From: a virus
Virus record (IMG/VR): IMGVR_UViG_3300031753_000300
Location: 1-39,644 of that record
DNA: 39,644 nucleotides
Reading direction: 5' to 3' (one strand)
The position numbers and the translations under genes were made by a program. The first letter of the stretch is position 1. Each line of letters starts with the position of its first letter. The notes under the pieces are model-generated. The model was not told where the DNA came from, did not search any database, and worked only from the letters and a program-made list of their open reading frames with translations. Positions 15,118 to 22,549 of this stretch are shown piece after piece.

Positions 15118-15603
15118 TCACTCGCGGTAAGCAGTGACGGCAACCTCGATCGCGTCGTCGATGCTGCGAAGCGCCATCTCTGCGGCCACAGCGCCCTTCT
15201 TGTCCATCGCCGGGGCGAGGAACGGGTACATGCGCTGTGCCACCCAGGCCTCACGGTCGCCGAAGATCGGATGCCGAAAGGTCCTGCCGCCTCGCTGTCC
15301 CCTGTTGCCGGCCTCGAGTAGTCCTGCCTCCGGGGCCTGAGCGCCGCCGGCGATCACCACGACTGAGGCACCGCGCGTGCGAACCTTGATCGAGGAGGCG
15401 ATGCGGTCGGTGCGGTTCTTGCCCGGGATGGCCGCGGCATTGCGGCGCGCCTCCGCGCCCATGAGCTCGCCGGCCGCCCTCAGGTTCCGGCGCAGTGATC
15501 TCGAGTTCTCGGCCGAGGCCTTGCGCAGAGCCTTGGCGAAGTCCCTGAACTCACGCGTGTCGACGGAGATACCGCCCGTCGAGAGGGTCGTGGGCTTCGC
15601 CAT
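15118..15603 (-). CDS. HK97 gp10-like head-tail / minor tail protein
   Basis: The 161-residue protein has the gp10-like pattern: an N-terminal amphipathic helix (DTREFRDFAKALRKASAENSR), a central segment SIKVRTRGASVVVIAGG followed by a glycine turn (APEAGLLEAGNRG), and the conserved ending WVAQRMYPFLAPAMDKKGAVAAEM. Proteins of this family help join head and tail or complete the tail. They usually lie between the connector genes and the tail terminator. Here the gene is displaced to between the tail chaperones and the tape measure. GGGAGA lies 3 nt before the ATG. Confidence 0.8.
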   Translation of the reverse strand: MAKPTTLSTGGISVDTREFRDFAKALRKASAENSRSLRRNLRAAGELMGAEARRNAAAIPGKNRTDRIASSIKVRTRGASVVVIAGGAQAPEAGLLEAGNRGQRGGRTFRHPIFGDREAWVAQRMYPFLAPAMDKKGAVAAEMALRSIDDAIEVAVTAYRE

Positions 15604-15612
15604 CGCTCTCCC

Positions 15613-16139
15613 TCAGTCCGGTGCCGGTGCCTTCTGCGCCTTTAAGTACTCGTCCACCCCCGCGCAGTAGTGCAGGAAGTCGCGCCACGAGCAGGCATCG
15701 ACCTCTGCAGCGCTCAGGTGGCAGATGTGGGCGAGGGCGAAGAGGTACTGGTCTCGGAGCTCGTCGACGTCGGTGTCGAGCCGGGGGAAGCGGCGCCGTT
15801 GCCGCTCGTAGGGTCCATCCCGTCCGAGCCCTCTTCGGACTTGGACTCTTCTTCCTCGAGGGCCGCGGTGACGCCGTCCATGTAGGCCAGGTAGAACTTG
15901 CCGGCTGCGAAGTTGGGCATGTTCTTCGGATCACCCGTCTTGCCATTCACGATCCGCATCACCCAGAGCAGCCCCACGAGGGCGTCAGCGTCGCCCTGCG
16001 CCCCGAGCTGCATGAGAGTGATGTACTTGCCGTAGTCGGGCCCGAAGGCCGCCTTCAGCACCCGCAGGCGCTGGACGGTTATGTCGGTGTCAGGGTCGAA
16101 CGAGTAGGACTCGTCCTCCCACTGGACGTTCATCTGCAT
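15613..16139 (-). CDS. Tail assembly chaperone GT fusion by -1 frameshift
   Basis: The zero-frame chaperone (141 residues) has a continuation in the -1 frame that is open from before the overlap to TGA at 15613. The frames meet at TTCCCCCGG (15789-15781). A one-base slip on the C-run after Pro119 gives a 175-residue product ending LDTDVDELRDQYLFALAHIC and beyond to APAPD. The -1 extension has the helical, Trp/Cys-containing character of real GT tails (CSWRDFLHYCAGV). The arrangement directly upstream of the gp10-like and tape measure genes is the conserved site for frameshifted G/GT chaperones, which bind the tape measure and tube protein during tail assembly. Confidence 0.75.
15714..16139 (-). 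CDS. Tail assembly chaperone G (zero frame)
   Basis: The 141-residue protein starts at ATG 16139, overlapping the tail tube stop by 1 nt (TGATG). The helical N-terminal domain (ESYSFDPDTDITVQRLRVLKAAFGPDYGKY, LVGLLWVMRIVNGK, YLAYMDGVTAALEEE) resembles the tail assembly chaperones of actinophages. The tail is Ser/Thr-rich low complexity, as expected where the zero frame runs past the frameshift site. It is made in excess over the GT form and is needed for tube polymerisation around the tape measure. Confidence 0.85.
   Translation of the reverse strand: MQMNVQWEDESYSFDPDTDITVQRLRVLKAAFGPDYGKYITLMQLGAQGDADALVGLLWVMRIVNGKTGDPKNMPNFAAGKFYLAYMDGVTAALEEEESKSEEGSDGMDPTSGNGAASPGSTPTSTSSETSTSSPSPTSAT
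15781..15789 (-). other. Putative -1 frameshift site in the tail chaperone gene
   Basis: The minus strand reads TTCCCCCGG, in zero frame as T-TCC-CCC-GG. A P-site tRNA on CCC can re-pair on CCC one base back and continue in the -1 frame (CGG CTC GAC), which stays open to TGA at 15613. This is not the classical XXXYYYZ heptamer, but a C5 run allows the same one-base slip. Confidence 0.6.
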
Positions 16140-17146
16140 CAGAGGGCGGTGTCGCCGGAGATCCAGGTGCCCGTGAGCGGGTTGTCGCCGGCGACGTCGA
16201 GGTCGACCTTGAACGGGAAGGTGCCGGTTACGACCTGGGGGCCGCTCAGATCCGGCGTCTCGCCGGTGAGCAGGATCGAGGGCGTGGCGAACTTGATCTC
16301 GTTTGCGTGGCCCGAGGCGCCGATCTGGGGGCCCACGAAGTCCATGATGGCGCTGAACCACGTGCCGGCGTTGAAGACGTCGGCGAAGGCCGCCTTCACC
16401 GTCGGATTCACGAGGTCCACGTCGAACGAGCCCGTGATCTCGACCACGCCGTCGGTGATCGGCTCGTCCTTCACCGTGTCGCCCAGGTAGATCCGCGACG
16501 TCGCGAGCTTGCGACTGATCTTGAGCTTCCACTTCTTCACCCCGTCGACGGCCACCTCCCCGCCGATCGCGCCCACTTTGAGGGTCGCCTCGCCTCCGTG
16601 GAAGGAGTACTGCCCGGGCGAGCCAGTGAAGACGTCGACGGCCTCGGTCTCGACCACGTCCTGGGCGTCGACGGTGAGGGTCACCATGAGGATCCCGTTG
16701 CGCTCGGCGGTGAACTCGACGTCCACGAACTTGCAGCCGAGCGCGGTGTAGGGATGGAGGTTGCCCGCGGTGTCTGGGACGACTTCCTGGATCGAGAGAC
16801 TCAGGCCGTCTGTGGACCCGAAGGGACAGGTGAGGGTGTACGCGGCCGTCGCGCCGATCTGGACCGGCACTGCCGTCGCGCCGAAGATGCTGTTGAGAAG
16901 CAGTCCCATGTTCGTCGTGAGGAACTCCATCTCGATCGGCCCCTGGCCGTCGAAATAGGTGTTCACGTGGCGGGCAACGGGGTCGACGAAACGACCCGCC
17001 GCTAGACCGGTCCCCTGGATGTAGTGGGGCTTGCGCGCGATCTTGGCGCTGTGCACCTCGGGATAGCGCGTGGCCGCCCCGTAGGTGCCGTAACTGCCCT
17101 CGGCGCCGACGCCGATGAAGCCCGCAAGACCTGAGCCGATAGGCAT
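16139..17146 (-). CDS. Major tail tube protein
   Basis: The 335-residue beta-rich protein begins MPIGSGLAGFIGVGAEGSYGTYGAAT, the N-terminal pattern of actinophage major tail proteins. It continues with long strands (SIQEVVPDTAGNLHPYTALGCKFVDVEFTAE by alternation) and an Ig-like C-terminal portion (LTGETPDLSGPQVVTGTFPFKV). It polymerises into the hexameric rings of the tail tube. AAGGAG precedes ATG 17146 by 9 nt. The next gene is the frameshifted chaperone pair and the upstream genes are connector components, consistent with the standard order. Confidence 0.85.
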   Translation of the reverse strand: MPIGSGLAGFIGVGAEGSYGTYGAATRYPEVHSAKIARKPHYIQGTGLAAGRFVDPVARHVNTYFDGQGPIEMEFLTTNMGLLLNSIFGATAVPVQIGATAAYTLTCPFGSTDGLSLSIQEVVPDTAGNLHPYTALGCKFVDVEFTAERNGILMVTLTVDAQDVVETEAVDVFTGSPGQYSFHGGEATLKVGAIGGEVAVDGVKKWKLKISRKLATSRIYLGDTVKDEPITDGVVEITGSFDVDLVNPTVKAAFADVFNAGTWFSAIMDFVGPQIGASGHANEIKFATPSILLTGETPDLSGPQVVTGTFPFKVDLDVAGDNPLTGTWISGDTAL

Positions 17147-17152
17147 TTGCCG

Positions 17153-17473
17153 CTACTCCTTCTCGGCCGGCTGAGCCGGGCCGGTTTGTGGAGATCCGGA
17201 GGACTGCTCCCCGGAGGCCCCCACTGCAGCGAGATCCGCTTCGGCCTTGCGAGCCTCTTCCTCGGCCTGAGCGGCCTTGGCGGCTGCAGCGGCGACGGAT
17301 CCCTCTGCTGGCGGGGTCGCGGACCACAGTGGGGACTTGCCCGCGGCGGTGTAGGCCTCGACCTTGTCGTCCGCCACCTCTTGCGAGGCCCCGGGCTGCA
17401 CGACAACGGCACCGGCGTCAGGATCGGGGTTCAGGCTCAGGGGTTGCCCCGAGATGTTGTGGATCGTTCCCAA
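17153..17473 (-). CDS. Small Ala/Glu-rich protein in the head-tail module
   Basis: This 106-residue protein most likely starts at TTG 17473, 7 nt after AGGAGG. The N-terminal 55 residues form a small beta unit (GTIHNISGQPLSLNPDPDAGAVVVQPGASQEVADDKV). The rest is Ala/Glu-rich helix and a disordered tail (AKAAQAEEEARKAEADLAAVG). The N-terminal pattern occurs in many small phage proteins between tail terminator and tube genes and is often annotated as a hypothetical structural protein. The TTG start is decided by the very good Shine-Dalgarno. Confidence 0.6.
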   Translation of the reverse strand: MGTIHNISGQPLSLNPDPDAGAVVVQPGASQEVADDKVEAYTAAGKSPLWSATPPAEGSVAAAAAKAAQAEEEARKAEADLAAVGASGEQSSGSPQTGPAQPAEKE

Positions 17474-17487
17474 GATGGCGCCTCCTG

Positions 17488-17970
17488 TTAGATGCGCGCG
17501 GTGACTTCGATCACGAAGTCGATCTGGTAGTCGGTGCCGTCGGGCGATGGAAAGCCCTTGCCCCGCTTCGGCCTGAACCCGATGTCCGAGATCTGTGCCG
17601 TCTGCCCGGGGAAGGCGGCAGCGACGGCCTCCGAGAGCGTCGGATAGGTCCCGTCGTTCGGGCCCACAAGCCCACGGAGCGTGGTCTCGACAGCCGCCAT
17701 CACGTCCCAGGCAGTCTCGAGGGACTCCTGTGCGCTCATAGCCGGAGAACGGGCCTGCACGAACCCGTCGAGCTCGTAGGTCTCCTCGCGGCGCTGGCCG
17801 CCGATGCCGATCCACTCCTCGTTCGTGTATTCGACGTCGCCGGTGAGGACGAGGTTCGAACGCTCGGCATCGCGTCCGTTGTCCCCGTAGAGGACCTGGA
17901 CGTCGCCCAGGGCCTCGGTGAACATCTCGAAGAGGGTGGAGAGCACGATAGGGACGGTGGAGGTGGCCAT
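17488..17970 (-). CDS. Tail terminator-like protein
   Basis: This 160-residue alpha/beta protein starts with a helix (STVPIVLSTLFEMFTEAL), followed by strands (VQVLYGD, YELDGFVQARS) and a helix (SAQESLETAWDVMAAVETTL). It ends DYQIDFVIEVTARI. This resembles the tail terminator or tail completion proteins that cap the tube at the head-proximal end. Position between the head-tail adaptor gene (TGATG overlap) and the tube gene supports that call. Confidence 0.7.
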   Translation of the reverse strand: MATSTVPIVLSTLFEMFTEALGDVQVLYGDNGRDAERSNLVLTGDVEYTNEEWIGIGGQRREETYELDGFVQARSPAMSAQESLETAWDVMAAVETTLRGLVGPNDGTYPTLSEAVAAAFPGQTAQISDIGFRPKRGKGFPSPDGTDYQIDFVIEVTARI

Positions 17971-19184
17971 CAGCGCCTACCGCCGTGCCAGACGCTGAAC
18001 CAGCTGGGATCGGTGTCGTACAGGCGCGAGGCCGGGATCGGATCCTGGTCGTCGTACTCGCGAGTGGAGTAGCGGTCGTAGGCCGCGTCCACCTCGGGGA
18101 TCCCGGTCTTGAACGCCGCCGGCATGTCGAGGCGATAGGTCTGCCCGCCCTCCGTCGTGAAGGACGTGGCCCGGTCGAAGACGACGCCGCGCGGACGCTG
18201 CAGGACGGTGCGCAGCCGGATGAGCGCTGCGTCGGCGAGCTCGGCCGGCGGCATGTCCCAGCCGCACTCGTACTCGATGGCGACGTTGCGGCGTCCTTCG
18301 TCCCAGACACCACCGTCGTTGCGCTGGATCTGGAAGTCGTCGTCGATGACGATCGCCGAGATCTGGCCGGCGGTGAAAACGAGAACCGAGCCCGTCGAGC
18401 CCACGGCCGACCCGATGGTCCCAGCTGGCCCGGGGTTGTCATTTGTGGACACCACGACCTGGTTGCCGGCCGGGACCGAGGCGACCACCCAGGAGCCGTT
18501 GTAGGCGTAGGGGTTGAACCCCGACAGGATGATGTTGCCACCTGGGGCCAGCGAGTGGTTCGAGGCGAACGTGACCGTGAAGGCGAGCGCTGTCGAGGTG
18601 ATCGAGGTGACAGGGGGCAGGTAGACGAATGCGCCCCCGGTCGTGTCAGCGGTGATGATGATGGCCGAGCGGATGTCGCGGATCTTCGAGTCCGGGAGGA
18701 AGATCTCAGGCTCGGCGGTCCCGTCCAGGAGCACGCGCCGGTAGCGCGGCACGAAGGCAACGTCGCAGATGAACTCGCACTCGTCCTCGACGGCGTAGCG
18801 CGCGGCGAGGACGGCGGAGTCGGGGAACTTGCCCGTGTCCGCCAGCACAGCGTCCGAGGCACGGGCATCGGCAACGGAGAAGAAGAACCCCCCGCAGACT
18901 TCGTGGTCCGAGCTCTGCACCGAGCCGTTGCCGGCGTCGGTCCATGTCGCCGTCCACAGGTCGAGCTTGGACGCCTGGGCGGCGGTGACGGCTACGGTCA
19001 CGACACCGATTCCGGAGCCTGCCACGGTCGCTGTCCCGGGAGGCAGGATCACCTGGCCCGACGCGGACTGCACCCCGACCATGACGGCCCCCGAAGGTGC
19101 TACCGGGTTCCCGTTCGTGTCGAGGAGAGTGGCCGTGAGGACCCCGGGCTTGCCGACGAGGAGGCGCTGGACGGTCGAGGCCAT
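17970..19184 (-). CDS. Head-to-tail adaptor with N-terminal Ig-like and inserted beta domain
   Basis: The 404-residue protein has three parts. Residues about 1-100 are an Ig-like beta domain (GVLTATLLDTNGNPVAPSGA). From about 105 comes the adaptor core seen in gp6/gp15-type connectors: AARYAVEDECEFICDVAFVPRYRRVLLDG, then LPDSKIRDIRSAIII. After an interruption the core resumes with FTAGQISAIVIDD and VAIEYECGWDMPPAELADAALIRLRTVLQRPRG. The interruption, about residues 178-265, is a separate beta domain with NHSLAPGG and PYAYNGSWVVASV, a pattern more typical of tail proteins. Adaptors are normally 100-250 residues, so this is a large decorated version. It forms the ring under the portal. Confidence 0.75.
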   Translation of the reverse strand: MASTVQRLLVGKPGVLTATLLDTNGNPVAPSGAVMVGVQSASGQVILPPGTATVAGSGIGVVTVAVTAAQASKLDLWTATWTDAGNGSVQSSDHEVCGGFFFSVADARASDAVLADTGKFPDSAVLAARYAVEDECEFICDVAFVPRYRRVLLDGTAEPEIFLPDSKIRDIRSAIIITADTTGGAFVYLPPVTSITSTALAFTVTFASNHSLAPGGNIILSGFNPYAYNGSWVVASVPAGNQVVVSTNDNPGPAGTIGSAVGSTGSVLVFTAGQISAIVIDDDFQIQRNDGGVWDEGRRNVAIEYECGWDMPPAELADAALIRLRTVLQRPRGVVFDRATSFTTEGGQTYRLDMPAAFKTGIPEVDAAYDRYSTREYDDQDPIPASRLYDTDPSWFSVWHGGRR

Positions 19185-19187
19185 GGC

Positions 19188-19487
19188 TCAGCCGACGTAG
19201 GCCGAGCCCTCGACCACCCCGGAGACGTACTCCACCCACAGACCGTCGAAGACCATGAGGTCCAGGCCGATCTTGTTCTCGAAGCACCCCACGGTCCCGG
19301 GCGCGGTCAGGTCGGCAACCGCCAGGATCGTCCCCGATGCGCTGTCGTCGTTGTCCCAGAACCGCACCACCGCGGCGCCCCCGACCGAGTGAACGGTGAA
19401 GCCGTGGAACACGGCGCCGGGGACGGTGACGTTGACGAGGAGCCCAGAGGCCGCCGGCAGCTTGACCGCGGTGTGGGCAGCCTTCAT
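19188..19487 (-). CDS. Small beta-rich structural protein after the capsid gene
   Basis: The 99-residue protein (TAVKLPAASGLLVNVTVPG, VVRFWDNDDSASGTILAVADL, LDLMVFDGLWVEYVSG) is a compact beta sandwich. The pattern of a start/centre VRFWD and an end GVWVEY recurs in small phage head or spike-associated proteins of unknown fold name. It overlaps its upstream neighbour by 1 nt (TGATG) and lies between the capsid and connector genes, which suggests a head decoration or connector-associated role. Confidence 0.6.
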   Translation of the reverse strand: MKAAHTAVKLPAASGLLVNVTVPGAVFHGFTVHSVGGAAVVRFWDNDDSASGTILAVADLTAPGTVGCFENKIGLDLMVFDGLWVEYVSGVVEGSAYVG

Positions 19488-19912
19488 CAGCTGAACTGGT
19501 AGGTGACTTCGACGATGCCGGCCGGCAGCACGAGGCCTGCGCCGGTGTGCACACGCTGGACCGTGATGACGTGGCCACCGGCGATCACGAGGTTCGCCGG
19601 CGTCGGGTCGAGCGTCATGACCTCGGCCACGAAGGCGACGGAGTCACCCGCCGCGTAGGAGCGCGTGGCGAGGAGCTCGGCACCCGAGGCGTCGGCCTTG
19701 CGGTCACGCACGGCGAGGGTCGTGTAGGCCGCAGCGTTGTGCGCCACCGCGGCCGACGGGATCCAGGTCGCCTTCGTGATCGTCACGAGCGCCTCGGTGT
19801 CGGACGGCGTGACGAAACCCGACCATTCGTCGTCGGCCGCCGCGCCGGTCATGGCCGACGGGATGCAGATCCGGACCGTGTGACCGCCGGGTACGTCGAT
19901 GTCTCCGGGCAT
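19487..19912 (-). CDS. Beta-rich head or connector-associated protein
   Basis: This 141-residue protein (GGHTVRICIPSAMTGA, EALVTITKATWIPSAAVAHN, AFVAEVMTLDPTPANLVIAGGHVITV, IVEVTYQFS) alternates strands throughout and has no membrane or catalytic motif. It is the first gene after the major capsid protein, separated from it by an 81-bp gap with a stem-loop. By position a capsid decoration protein is plausible; no named family is recognised. Confidence 0.6.
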   Translation of the reverse strand: MPGDIDVPGGHTVRICIPSAMTGAAADDEWSGFVTPSDTEALVTITKATWIPSAAVAHNAAAYTTLAVRDRKADASGAELLATRSYAAGDSVAFVAEVMTLDPTPANLVIAGGHVITVQRVHTGAGLVLPAGIVEVTYQFS

Positions 19913-19955
19913 TGAGCCCTCCTTCTTGGGGTTTGGGTGAAGCGGGGAACGGACA

Positions 19956-19981
19956 GGCCCCCAGGCGTGAACCCGGGGGCC
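19956..19981 (-). other. Stem-loop downstream of the capsid gene
   Basis: A 7-bp GC-only stem (GGCCCCC / GGGGGCC) encloses a 12-nt loop in the 81-bp gap between the capsid gene and the next structural gene. No T-run follows on either strand. It may be a processing site or leaky attenuator that lets capsid mRNA exceed downstream messages, but this is inference from position. Confidence 0.45.
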
Positions 19982-19993
19982 GAGGACGAAGGA

Positions 19994-21610
19994 TCAGCTG
20001 TTGCCTCGGTACAGGCTCCGGAAGTCCACGGCCGTGCCGCCGTAGATGTGCCGGATCTTGTAGGTGAGCTTGTCCGCCGTGAACACCGACCCCACAGTCG
20101 GGTCGTTCTGCACGAACAGCTCGGGGTCGACCTGGCCGTTGTAGAACCCGAGCTCGATCGTCGGGATCATGTTCGGGTCAGCGACGATGAACCAGGCCGT
20201 CTGCGAGGTGGCTGTCCAGTAATCGACGACGACCGCTGTCATCCCCTGGTGCAGGTTGGGGACGTTCCCAGCCGCAGCTCCGTCCGGAGCGGCCACCGGC
20301 AGCACGACCGAGGACTCGGTGAGCTCGAAAGCGAGCTGCTCGAGGCTCGAGTTCACGACCAGGAGCTTCGGCACGATGGACAGGATGTCCTTCGTGTCCC
20401 CGTAGGCCGTCTGCTGGCGCATCGCGGCGCGGGCAGCCGACAGGTTCCCGTTCGACAACACCGTCGCCGCGGTGTTGTTGTGCCCCGCCACGAAGAGCGC
20501 CGTCCCGTCCGGGGTGTAGATCGGGTTCGTGATGAACCAGTCCCAGACGAAGCGGTAGAGCGTCTGCGCGGCCGCGAGGCCGAGCAGGGTCGGGATCCGC
20601 TGCACCGCACGGATGTCGTCGTTGGCGATGGTCTCGAGGGTCAGGTCTTCCGTGCCACCCCGCTTGCTGATGGCGTAGGTCGCCTCCTCGTTCCCCGGCG
20701 TCGTGAGCGGCTGGTAGGGAGCGCCCTGGTTCACTCCAGGGAGCGTTCCGTAGCCGCCCAGACGCTCGATGCGCTGCGTACGGAAGTCGACGATCGGCAC
20801 GATCGAGGACACGACGCTTCGCCAGGTCTGGAGGTTCGGCTGCTGGTACATGGCCACCATCCGGCGGGTGATCGAGTCACCGAGGATGAGGTTCCACGTC
20901 CCGGACTGCGCCGACTCCGTGAGGCGCCGGGCCTTGGCCGAGTCGTAGTCACGCGCGCCGATCGACTCGCGCATCACCATCTCGGCGAGCTCGGCGCGAC
21001 CCATACCGGCAGGGTTCGTCCCGGTGATGTCGCAGAAGGCGTGGGTGAGCGTGCGATAGCCCTCGAGCTGGCGGTGGGGATCGAAGAGGGCGTCGAGCGC
21101 GCCGATCTTCTTGTCGCGCTCTTCCTTCGTCACCCTCGAGATCTCGGTCGGCGCCCGGCCACCGCCGTCCACGAGCTGCTCACGCTCGAGCTCCCGGCGC
21201 ATTTCGCCGTAGACCTGGATGTGAGAGGTCAGCTGCTTCTCGGTGAACCTCTCCGGGAGGCGCTTGGTGATCGACTCGACGAACCGGTCCTCGAGCCCGA
21301 CGCCGGAGACGGCCTCACGGATGAGCACACGTCCCATCATGGAGTCGCGCGCCACGACGGACTCCGTCGCGGCCCCGACGCCGGCAGTCTCGGTCTCGGT
21401 CTCACCCGTCTCTGAGCCGGTTCCGGTCTCGGTCTCTGTGCCCGTTTCCGTCTCGGTTCCACCTGTACCCGTGGGACTGTCCAGAAGCCGGGTCATGTCG
21501 GCCTCGTCCAGGCCGTACTCCTCGAGGACGGACTTGTGCTCTTGGAGCAACTCAGTCCGCTTCTCGGCGGTCGCGCCACGGAGCAGTTCGAGAAGCTCCT
21601 TGAGGGTCAT
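19994..21610 (-). CDS. Possible internally started major capsid protein
   Basis: ATG 21610 in the protease-capsid ORF is preceded by AAAAGGAGA with 6 nt spacing, the best ribosome binding site in the region. It would yield a 538-residue protein of delta-like domain plus capsid domain. Capsids need about a hundred major subunits per protease, so separate internal initiation would solve the stoichiometry of a fused gene. Nesting scaffold or capsid starts within protease genes has precedent (lambda C/Nu3). Confidence 0.65.
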   Translation of the reverse strand: MTLKELLELLRGATAEKRTELLQEHKSVLEEYGLDEADMTRLLDSPTGTGGTETETGTETETGTGSETGETETETAGVGAATESVVARDSMMGRVLIREAVSGVGLEDRFVESITKRLPERFTEKQLTSHIQVYGEMRRELEREQLVDGGGRAPTEISRVTKEERDKKIGALDALFDPHRQLEGYRTLTHAFCDITGTNPAGMGRAELAEMVMRESIGARDYDSAKARRLTESAQSGTWNLILGDSITRRMVAMYQQPNLQTWRSVVSSIVPIVDFRTQRIERLGGYGTLPGVNQGAPYQPLTTPGNEEATYAISKRGGTEDLTLETIANDDIRAVQRIPTLLGLAAAQTLYRFVWDWFITNPIYTPDGTALFVAGHNNTAATVLSNGNLSAARAAMRQQTAYGDTKDILSIVPKLLVVNSSLEQLAFELTESSVVLPVAAPDGAAAGNVPNLHQGMTAVVVDYWTATSQTAWFIVADPNMIPTIELGFYNGQVDPELFVQNDPTVGSVFTADKLTYKIRHIYGGTAVDFRSLYRGNS

Positions 21611-22549
21611 CTCTGTCTCCTTTTCATCGGTGCCGGTTCCCCCGGCCACCATCCGAGTCGCCATGCCGCCGGCGGCGGCATCCGCGACCACATCTGCTGA
21701 GTTCACAGAGACGATCTGAGTCGCCTCCATCCAGCGCTTACCCGCCTCGATGACGGGCTTGTAGTGCGCCATGACGTCGTGGCTGATCCCGACGACGGGC
21801 ACGAGACCTTCGGCCTGAGCAGCGAGGCTCGCGTCGAGGGCCTCGGCGGCATGAGAGGCGCCCGGAAGCAGGTGCAGCTCGCCCTTCAGGCCCTTGCTCG
21901 TCGCCTCGACATTGCGGTAGGACCCGACCAGGCCGGTGATTGTGGAGGACTCGAGTTCCTCGGCGCTGCGGTGATGGTCGTAGGCCTTCGCGCCCTCGTA
22001 CTTGGCAACCGCCTCGGTCATGACGGTGGCGGGGTAGCGCCGCCCGTTCTTCGAATCGCCGAAGGCGATGATCTGCACGTCGAAGACGCGGCCACCCGCC
22101 TCGTCGGTACCCTTCGCCTCGAGGACCCGACCGTGGATCCGGTCAGGGCGCGCCCCCTCGACGGCCGTCGTCGCGTCGGACTCTCCGTCGTCGTTGGCCA
22201 CCGGCACGTACGTCTTGCGGGGCTCCACCTCGACCCGGTGGCCGAATGTCACATTGCCGTCGTCATCGACGGTGTAGGGAGCCTGATAGGTCGTCCCGTT
22301 CGCCTCGTAGGCGACCTTGTCGTCGTCCAGGTCCATCAGCCACGGGTAGGCGTCGTCGATCTGGTCGTTCAGGGCGCTGGAGACCAGAGAGCGCATCTCG
22401 TCGAAGCTGCGGTTGCCGGCAAGGGCCTCGCGGATGATCCGGGACTCCTTGATCGAGGCCGGGACGTCGGTGTCGCCGTCCTCGGTCTTCGTGACAGGCG
22501 CCTCGGTGAGGCGGACCATCCGAGCTCGCGCGCGTCCCCGACGACCCAT
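19994..22549 (-). CDS. Fused capsid maturation protease and major capsid protein
   Basis: The 851-residue polyprotein-type ORF has two parts. Residues about 1-310 form a prohead-protease-like part: helical N-terminus (ESRIIREALAGNRSFDEM), then DRIHGRVLEAKG, FDVQIIAFGDSKNGRRYPATVM, candidate His192/193 (YDHHRS) and candidate Ser256 (VVGISHD). From Met314 comes a helical scaffold-like delta region (TLKELLELLRG), a Thr/Glu repeat linker at about 361-390, another helical segment, and the major capsid fold from about 480 to the end (FCDITGTNPAGM, ILGDSITRRMVAMYQQP, GDTKDILSIVPKLLVV, TADKLTYKIRHIYGG). Protease-capsid fusions occur in several siphophages. An internal SD can make the capsid part alone. 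Confidence 0.85.
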   Translation of the reverse strand: MGRRGRARARMVRLTEAPVTKTEDGDTDVPASIKESRIIREALAGNRSFDEMRSLVSSALNDQIDDAYPWLMDLDDDKVAYEANGTTYQAPYTVDDDGNVTFGHRVEVEPRKTYVPVANDDGESDATTAVEGARPDRIHGRVLEAKGTDEAGGRVFDVQIIAFGDSKNGRRYPATVMTEAVAKYEGAKAYDHHRSAEELESSTITGLVGSYRNVEATSKGLKGELHLLPGASHAAEALDASLAAQAEGLVPVVGISHDVMAHYKPVIEAGKRWMEATQIVSVNSADVVADAAAGGMATRMVAGGTGTDEKETEMTLKELLELLRGATAEKRTELLQEHKSVLEEYGLDEADMTRLLDSPTGTGGTETETGTETETGTGSETGETETETAGVGAATESVVARDSMMGRVLIREAVSGVGLEDRFVESITKRLPERFTEKQLTSHIQVYGEMRRELEREQLVDGGGRAPTEISRVTKEERDKKIGALDALFDPHRQLEGYRTLTHAFCDITGTNPAGMGRAELAEMVMRESIGARDYDSAKARRLTESAQSGTWNLILGDSITRRMVAMYQQPNLQTWRSVVSSIVPIVDFRTQRIERLGGYGTLPGVNQGAPYQPLTTPGNEEATYAISKRGGTEDLTLETIANDDIRAVQRIPTLLGLAAAQTLYRFVWDWFITNPIYTPDGTALFVAGHNNTAATVLSNGNLSAARAAMRQQTAYGDTKDILSIVPKLLVVNSSLEQLAFELTESSVVLPVAAPDGAAAGNVPNLHQGMTAVVVDYWTATSQTAWFIVADPNMIPTIELGFYNGQVDPELFVQNDPTVGSVFTADKLTYKIRHIYGGTAVDFRSLYRGNS
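21616..21624 (-). promoter_or_regulatory. Internal ribosome binding site before the capsid start
   Basis: The minus strand reads AAAAGGAGA, with AAGGAG at 21617-21622 and 6 nt before ATG 21610. Sequence and spacing match the internal site at 7907-7915. Translated in the long frame it gives the linker residues EKETE. Confidence 0.7.

Noticed and set aside
15714-17327. 537-residue minus-strand ORF
   Set aside because: Only its last 141 residues are real (tail chaperone). The rest is an alternative frame of the tail tube gene.
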